NCBI RefSeq assembly: GCF_029223485.1
Contig: NZ_JARHTP010000015.1
Coordinates: 186,001-250,000 of the forward strand
Length of the DNA stretch: 64,000 bases
Reading direction: 5' to 3'
Origin: Streptomyces coacervatus
GTDB lineage: Bacteria; Actinomycetota; Actinomycetes; Streptomycetales; Streptomycetaceae
Shown: positions 59,511-64,000 of the stretch, piece by piece
How the letters are laid out: each line of letters begins with the position of its first letter
Numbering within the stretch: position 1 is the first letter of the stretch
Position numbers and translations under genes: made by a program
The notes under the pieces: generated by a model
The model's database searches: none
What the model saw: the letters and a program-made list of their open reading frames with translations, nothing else
Told to the model about the DNA's origin: nothing

Positions 59511-60035
59511 ATGCCCACAACACCTGAAATGTCGATGGACATGACGACCGTCGGTGACACCGGTCTCCTCGACACTCTGCAGCACGAGGTGGCGGTCTTC
59601 GCCCGCCGTGCCGAACAGACCCGGCTCGGCGGGGTCGGGCAGGTGCGCAACTCCATGGACCGCGCCGCATACCTGCTGCTCAACCGCCTCGACAAGGAAG
59701 GCCCGATGGGCGTCAAGGCGCTCGCGGCGAGCATGGGCATCGACTCCTCGACGGTCACCCGGCAGGTGGCTCCGCTCGTGGACACCGGGCTCGTCAAGCG
59801 CACCTCGCACCCCGAGGACGGGCGTGCCGTGGTGCTTCAGCTGTCCCCGCGCGGGCTGTCACGGCTGGAGGAAGTGCGCTCGTCGAGGCGTCAGTTGATG
59901 GCCGAGCTGACACACGACTGGGCGCCGGAGGAGCGCGAGGCGTTCTGCACGCTCCTCACGCGCTTCAATACCGCGCTCTCCTCGCGGATGGCGGCTCAGG
60001 GGCTGCCGGAGCCGGAGGCGTCTTCGGCGTCGTAG
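59511..60035 (+). CDS. MarR-family transcriptional regulator
   Basis: 174 aa. Winged helix at about 60-125 (MGVKALAASMGIDSSTVTRQVAPLVDTGLVKRTSHPEDGRAVVLQ split by the wing with DGR). Dimerisation helices at both ends. Target unknown; the divergent ilvA or itself are candidates. A TACTCT at 59459-59464 may be its -10 box. Confidence 0.92.
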   Translation: MPTTPEMSMDMTTVGDTGLLDTLQHEVAVFARRAEQTRLGGVGQVRNSMDRAAYLLLNRLDKEGPMGVKALAASMGIDSSTVTRQVAPLVDTGLVKRTSHPEDGRAVVLQLSPRGLSRLEEVRSSRRQLMAELTHDWAPEEREAFCTLLTRFNTALSSRMAAQGLPEPEASSAS

Positions 60036-60083
60036 ACGCCGTCCGCGCGAGTGTCTGCCGGCTCTTACGCGCGCGTGCCACCC

Positions 60084-60119
60084 AGCTCCTGACCGAGCTC
60101 TTGACCCAGCTCTTGACCG
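60084..60119 (+). repeat. Three tandem 12-bp repeats with twin -35-like boxes
   Basis: Three copies of AGCTCNTGACCN (starting 60084, 60096, 60108) upstream of the sigma-like gene. Two contain TTGACC, a -35-like hexamer. No ORF crosses them on the plus strand. Confidence 0.55.
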
Positions 60120-60228
60120 AAAGGCCACCCCTGGCCTCAGATGAGACCGGGTCCCGTCGTACGCGGTTCCGCATCCCGTACGCGGCCGGGTCCCGCTTCG
60201 TCAGGGTCGCGTCAGGGCGGGAGGCGCG

Positions 60229-60732
60229 GTGCGACAACGGCAGGCGTCCCAAGGTGCCCGCCGGGCCCGGGAGTTCGAGGCGTTCGTCGCGGGCGCGGCA
60301 GGGCGGCTGCTGCATGCCGCCACGCTGCTCACGGCGGAGGCGCCGGACGACAATCCGCGCGCGCGGCGCCTGCTGACGCTGGCCCTGGCGCACACGTACG
60401 CGTGCTGGGACCGGCTGCGCGGCGAGGACCCGTACGACCGCACCCGCCAGTACCTGGCCACCCGCTTCGCACGTGCGGCCTGGCACCAGTACGGCGGTTT
60501 CGGCCGGGCCCGCCCGCATCCCGGCAGTCCGCTGGCCCGGCTGGCACCGCAGGAGCGTCTGATCCTGGTCCTCAGGCTGTACGAGGGGGTCGCCGAGGAG
60601 CAGACGGCGGCGCTGCTCGGCCTGCCGGCGGAACGCGTCGGCACGATCTGCGACCGGGCCACGGCGACGCTGCTGCATCCGCCGCGGGAGCCTGCACGGA
60701 CGGTCGCGGGCCCGAAGGTGGCGCCGTCATGA
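60229..60732 (+). CDS. Degenerate sigma-70-like protein (SigE-type)
   Basis: 167 aa. Residues about 105-160 match sigma region 4 (LAPQERLILVLRLYEGVAEEQTAALLGLPAERVGTICDRA). The first 90 residues keep only the general helix pattern of region 2 (AGRLLHAATLLTAEA, ALAHTYACWDRLR) and lack the usual DxxQ core. GTG start. The next gene, 25 bp on, encodes a small membrane protein. May be a low-activity ECF factor or a DNA-binding protein derived from one. Confidence 0.78.
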   Translation: MRQRQASQGARRAREFEAFVAGAAGRLLHAATLLTAEAPDDNPRARRLLTLALAHTYACWDRLRGEDPYDRTRQYLATRFARAAWHQYGGFGRARPHPGSPLARLAPQERLILVLRLYEGVAEEQTAALLGLPAERVGTICDRATATLLHPPREPARTVAGPKVAPS

Positions 60733-60757
60733 GGCGCGCAGGCGGAGGGGGGCGCAG

Positions 60758-61006
60758 ATGAACCGGGCGGAGCGCGAGGCCGCCGTACGGCGGATCATGG
60801 AGCGGGTGCCGCCGCCGGTGCCGCCGGAGCTGTACGGGGAGGTCGTGCGCCGCGGTACCCGCATGCTGCGCCGCAGGACGCTGGCCCGCCGCCTGATGTG
60901 GCTGCTGCTGTGCGCGGCAACTGTGGCGTTCCTCGTGTGGGCGCTGATGGCCCGCCCGTGGGTGGAGCCGCCCTCGCAGACGACTCCCCCGTACACGGGC
61001 TGGTGA
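60758..61006 (+). CDS. Small membrane protein paired with the sigma-like gene
   Basis: 82 aa with a GGAGGGGGG ribosome site. Cytoplasmic basic N-terminus (1-43, including RRIMERVPPPVPPELYGEVV), one membrane helix (about 46-64) and a short external tail. Position after the sigma-like gene suggests an anti-sigma-like or sensor role, but the known zinc anti-sigma motif is missing. Function unknown. Confidence 0.75.
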   Translation: MNRAEREAAVRRIMERVPPPVPPELYGEVVRRGTRMLRRRTLARRLMWLLLCAATVAFLVWALMARPWVEPPSQTTPPYTGW

Positions 61007-61117
61007 CCGGGCGGTCGGCCAGGCGACCGCGCGACCAGCCACGATGGCGCCGCTGACGAACGCCGGACCATCGCGGCCCCGTAGCGGAGCTGCACATCGA
61101 CACAGCCCGCGGAGCGC

Positions 61118-62272
61118 TCAGCCGAGTGCCTGCTGCAGGTCCTCCAGGAGGTCCTCGACGTTCTCGATGCCCACGGAGAGGCGTACGAGATCGCCGGGCA
61201 CTTCGAGGGCCGAGCCGACCACGGACGCGTGCGTCATGCGCCCGGGGTGCTCGACCAGCGACTCGACGCCGCCCAGGGACTCGCCGAGCGTGAACACCTT
61301 GGTGCGGTTGCAGACCTCGACGGCCGCCTCCTCGCCGCCCTCGACCTGGAAGGAGACCATGCCGCCGAAGGCCCGCATCTGCTTGGCGGCGACCTCGTGA
61401 CCGGGGTGCTCGGGCAGGCCCGGGTACAGAACGCGCGTCACGCGTGCGTGCCGGGTGAGCATGTCGGCGACCTTGGTGGCGTTCTCGCTGTGCCGGTCCA
61501 TGCGCACCGACAGCGTCTTGGCGCCGCGCAGCACCAGCCAGGAGTCGAAGGGCCCGGCGACCGCGCCCATCGCGTTCTGGTGGTAGGCCAGCTCGTCGCC
61601 CAGCTCGGGGTCGGCGGCGATCAGCGCACCGCCGACGACGTCGGAGTGGCCGCCCATGTACTTGGTCAGGGAGTGCACGACGACGTCCGCGCCGAGCGCC
61701 AGCGGCTGCTGCAGGTACGGCGTGGCGAAGGTGTTGTCGACGACGAGCTTTGCGCCCGCGTCCCTGGCGATCTGGGCGACCGCGGCGATGTCGGTGATGC
61801 CGAGCAGCGGGTTGGAGGGGGTCTCCACCCACACGGCCTTGGTCTTGGGGGTGATGGCGGCCCGTACGGCCGACGGATCGCTGGTGTCGGCGACCGACCA
61901 CTCCACCCCCCACCGGGCGACGACCTTCGCGAACAGACGGAACGTGCCGCCGTACGCGTCATTGGGGATGACCACGTGGTCACCGGGGCTGAGCAGCGTA
62001 CGCAACAGGCAGTCCTCGGCCGCCAGTCCGGACGCGAACGCAAGACCGCGGCGGCCGCCCTCAAGTGCCGCGAGGTTCTCTTCCAGGGCGGTCCTGGTGG
62101 GGTTGGCGCTACGGCTGTACTCGTAGCCGCCGCGCAGCCCGCCGACGCCGTCCTGCTTGTAGGTCGAGGTCTGGTAGATCGGCGGGACGACCGCGCCGGT
62201 GAGGGGGTCGGCGGTGTTGCCCGCGTGGATCGCGAGGGTCTCGAAGTGCTGACTGATGTGGCTGTCGCTCAT
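61118..62272 (-). CDS. metB: Cystathionine gamma-synthase
   Basis: 384 aa, Cys/Met metabolism PLP enzyme. PLP lysine K204 in VVHSLTKYMGGHSD; other hallmarks are PIYQTSTYKQ, YEYSRSANPTRTALE and GGMVSFQVEGG. It joins O-acylhomoserine and cysteine to cystathionine (or acts as the lyase; the two cannot be separated by sequence alone). Likely leaderless: TACGCT (62281-62286) lies 8 bases before the ATG. Confidence 0.93.
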   Translation of the reverse strand: MSDSHISQHFETLAIHAGNTADPLTGAVVPPIYQTSTYKQDGVGGLRGGYEYSRSANPTRTALEENLAALEGGRRGLAFASGLAAEDCLLRTLLSPGDHVVIPNDAYGGTFRLFAKVVARWGVEWSVADTSDPSAVRAAITPKTKAVWVETPSNPLLGITDIAAVAQIARDAGAKLVVDNTFATPYLQQPLALGADVVVHSLTKYMGGHSDVVGGALIAADPELGDELAYHQNAMGAVAGPFDSWLVLRGAKTLSVRMDRHSENATKVADMLTRHARVTRVLYPGLPEHPGHEVAAKQMRAFGGMVSFQVEGGEEAAVEVCNRTKVFTLGESLGGVESLVEHPGRMTHASVVGSALEVPGDLVRLSVGIENVEDLLEDLQQALG

Positions 62273-62280
62273 GTGGACCG

Positions 62281-62286
62281 AGCGTA
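62281..62286 (-). promoter_or_regulatory. metB: -10 box of leaderless metB message
   Basis: On the minus strand TACGCT ends 8 bases before the ATG at 62270-62272, with no ribosome site between. The -35 region is weak. Confidence 0.5.
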
Positions 62287-62435
62287 GTGCGCTGGCGGAG
62301 CGGGCGCCGGACGGCGGGACGAGGAAGGCCGTACTGCCGGGTTTTCCCTCGGTCCCCGCGTCGGGCTCGCGGAGTTTTCCACAGGTGCGCCGACCGGGTT
62401 CGCCAATTGTCAGCGGCGTCTGGAACGCTTGTGGC

Positions 62436-63554
62436 ATGGAGATTCTCTGGGTCCTGATCGCGGTCGTCATGCTGGGCTTCGTGCTGCTCCCGGTGATGCG
62501 GCGCAGGCGGGGCATGATCGAGCAGGTCCCGGCCGGTCACCCGGACGCCGCCGACCCCGCGAACTACGGATTCGTGCGCGAGGAGGAGCTGGACGTCCGC
62601 ATGCCCGGCCCCGACCAGGACCTGCTGGACGTCCTGGACCTGGTGCAGCGCACCCAGGACCACCACGCGGCCGCGCAGCTGCTGGCCGGCACGGAAGCGG
62701 AGGGCGAGCTGCGCTGGCAGCGTGTGCAGGCCTTCGCGGGCGCCGCCTCGCTGGAGCTGCAGCAGCGGCCCGGCGGGGTCAGCGAGATGCCGGGCGGGCA
62801 GTGGCTGCGGGTGTGGCGGGCCGAGCAGCCCAAGGACGCGGGCGGTGCGGCGGTGCACGCGGAGTTCCTGGTCCAGCAGGCGTGGCGGACGTCGACGCCG
62901 GGCACGGACGAGTTCCGGATCATCATGGAGGAGGCGAGGTCGGCGTGCGGCGACGCGGCGCTGCTGGCCCCCGGTGACCAGGTCCCGTACATCATCGAGC
63001 TGTCGGTGGCCCGCGGACTGGCGTACTCCCAGCCGGAGTTCGAGCAGCTCTGGCTGAAGATCCTCGACCGTGCCCCGGCCCATATGGGCGCGCATCTGGC
63101 CGCGCTGCACTACTGGTGCGAGAAGTGGCACGGTTCGCGCGAGCTGGCGAACTCCTTCGCGGAGGCGGCGGCCGCGCGCGCACCCCAGGGTTCCCTGCTC
63201 GCCGCCATGCCCCTGTTCGCGGTCTTCGAGCATCTCCCCGAGGTGAACCTGGTCAGCAGCTTCTACCAGAGCGAGGTCGTCACGAAGGCGATCCACGGAG
63301 CGCTGCACGCGGTCCACTCGGCCCGCGCCGACGACCCGATGCTGGCGCATGTGCGCCACCTGCTGGTCTTCTTCCTGGTACGCGCGGAACGCTGGGCGGA
63401 GGCCATGAACCAACTGATACACATCGACGGCCATGTCGGCGCCCTCCCCTGGACCCTGTCCGCCGACCCGGCGGCGGAGTTCGCGGTCTACCGGGCGCTG
63501 GCGGTGGCGGGCTACGAGGCGAACGGCGGCAGCCCGGCGACGCTGCCGCACTGA
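62436..63554 (+). CDS. Membrane-anchored helical-repeat hypothetical protein
   Basis: 372 aa from ATG 62436. N-terminal signal anchor (1-20: MEILWVLIAVVMLGFVLLPV followed by RRRR), then a cytoplasmic alpha-helical region (70-360) with TPR-like composition, containing PAHMGAHLAALHYWCEKWHGS and AEAMNQLIHIDGHVGALPW. Looks like a conserved Streptomyces family of unknown function; not further recognised. Divergent from metB. Confidence 0.8.
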   Translation: MEILWVLIAVVMLGFVLLPVMRRRRGMIEQVPAGHPDAADPANYGFVREEELDVRMPGPDQDLLDVLDLVQRTQDHHAAAQLLAGTEAEGELRWQRVQAFAGAASLELQQRPGGVSEMPGGQWLRVWRAEQPKDAGGAAVHAEFLVQQAWRTSTPGTDEFRIIMEEARSACGDAALLAPGDQVPYIIELSVARGLAYSQPEFEQLWLKILDRAPAHMGAHLAALHYWCEKWHGSRELANSFAEAAAARAPQGSLLAAMPLFAVFEHLPEVNLVSSFYQSEVVTKAIHGALHAVHSARADDPMLAHVRHLLVFFLVRAERWAEAMNQLIHIDGHVGALPWTLSADPAAEFAVYRALAVAGYEANGGSPATLPH

Positions 63555-63575
63555 GCGGGCAGGGCCGCCTGGCAG

Positions 63576-64000
63576 TCAGCCCTCCGTGCGGGCGGGCAGC
63601 CGCCATCCCGGGCGCGGGAAGTGGCAGGTGTAGCCGTTCGGGTAACGCTGCAGGTAGTCCTGGTGCTCGGGCTCGGCCTCCCAGAAGGGACCGACCGGCT
63701 CCACCTCGGTGACGACCTTGCCGGGCCACAGCCCGGAGGCATCCACATCCGCGATCGTGTCCTCGGCGATGCGCTTCTGCTCGTCGTCCACGTAGTAGAT
63801 CGCCGAGCGGTAGCTGAGGCCGATGTCGTTGCCCTGGCGGTTCTTGGTGCTCGGGTCGTGGATCTGGAAGAAGAACTCCAGGAGCGCGCGGAAGTCGGTC
63901 TTCGAGGGGTCGAAAAGGATCTCAATGGCCTCCGCGTGCGTGCCATGGTTACGGTACGTCGCGTTCGGCACGTCACCCCCCGTGTATCCGACCCGGGTCG
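63576..64000 (-). CDS. msrA: Peptide methionine sulfoxide reductase A, partial at window edge
   Basis: At least 141 aa are visible; the 5' end, with the catalytic GCFWG cysteine, lies beyond 64000. Remaining hallmarks are RVGYTGGDVPNATYRNHGTHAEAI split over the visible start, EFFFQIHDPSTKNRQGND, YRSAIYYVDDEQ and the tail EPEHQDYLQRYPNGYTCHF, typical of MsrA. It reduces methionine-S-sulfoxide in proteins with thioredoxin. Confidence 0.95.
   Translation of the reverse strand, partial: TRVGYTGGDVPNATYRNHGTHAEAIEILFDPSKTDFRALLEFFFQIHDPSTKNRQGNDIGLSYRSAIYYVDDEQKRIAEDTIADVDASGLWPGKVVTEVEPVGPFWEAEPEHQDYLQRYPNGYTCHFPRPGWRLPARTEG

Overview
This is one contiguous 64 kb stretch of a Streptomyces chromosome. 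The evidence is uniformly very high GC with strong third-position bias, many GTG starts and some TTG starts, actinomycete-specific genes (the mycothiol amidase mca, SigE-family sigma factors, GTP-dependent PEP carboxykinase, a DasR-type chitinase promoter), and several copies of a GC-rich intergenic repeat typical of the genus. I see no tRNA, rRNA, insertion sequence, prophage or CRISPR array. 59 protein-coding genes are called, including fragments cut by both window edges.

Layout. (1) 118-11833, minus strand: a near-complete Tad/Flp pilus locus. In transcription order it holds a zinc-ribbon protein of unknown function, CpaB, a CpaE/TadZ-like ATPase, two TadE-like pseudopilins, TadA, TadB, TadC, a histidine kinase and response regulator, the Flp prepilin, a TadG-like protein, a lipoprotein and an OmpA-domain protein. 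The prepilin peptidase is absent and must lie elsewhere. (2) 12053-22700: secreted chitinase with a double DasR-type site, DUF1326 protein, SigE-family sigma factor with a membrane protein carrying a duplicated extracellular domain, two anti-sigma/GHKL-type proteins, a large LuxR-family ATPase, an M14 carboxypeptidase and an acidic hypothetical. (3) 22733-31500: a GlxA/AraC-type regulator divergent from an isochorismatase-like hydrolase, then a D-amino-acid/sugar-acid catabolic island: kinase, IclR regulator, RidA and GntP permease facing a D-amino-acid deaminase and a D-aminoacylase. (4) 31502-41354: secreted trypsin-like protease, a membrane protein containing the genus repeat in its reading frame, alanine-type aminotransferase, PEP carboxykinase, PAQR protein, an MFS exporter with its TetR repressor, and a Mut7-C protein. 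(5) 41426-47961, minus strand: a four-gene surface-glycan operon (BcsA/NodC-type GT2, GT39-like GT-C enzyme, polyprenyl-phosphate sugar synthase fused to GtrA, and a secreted copper-radical oxidase). (6) 48133-64000: core genes (thioredoxin-like YyaL protein, NB-ARC/TPR protein, mca, greA, a Drr-type ABC exporter, ilvA, MarR regulator, a sigma-like protein with a small membrane partner, metB, msrA).

How parts fit. The pilus operon carries its own two-component system between tadC and the pilin gene, and ends in two secreted proteins, one with an OmpA-like peptidoglycan-binding domain, suggesting a cell-wall anchor. In the catabolic island the acylase could free D-amino acids, the deaminase convert them to keto acids, and RidA clear the reactive imine, all probably under the IclR regulator. 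The glycan operon couples synthesis and export of a sugar polymer to its extracellular oxidation; I consider it the most interesting system here.
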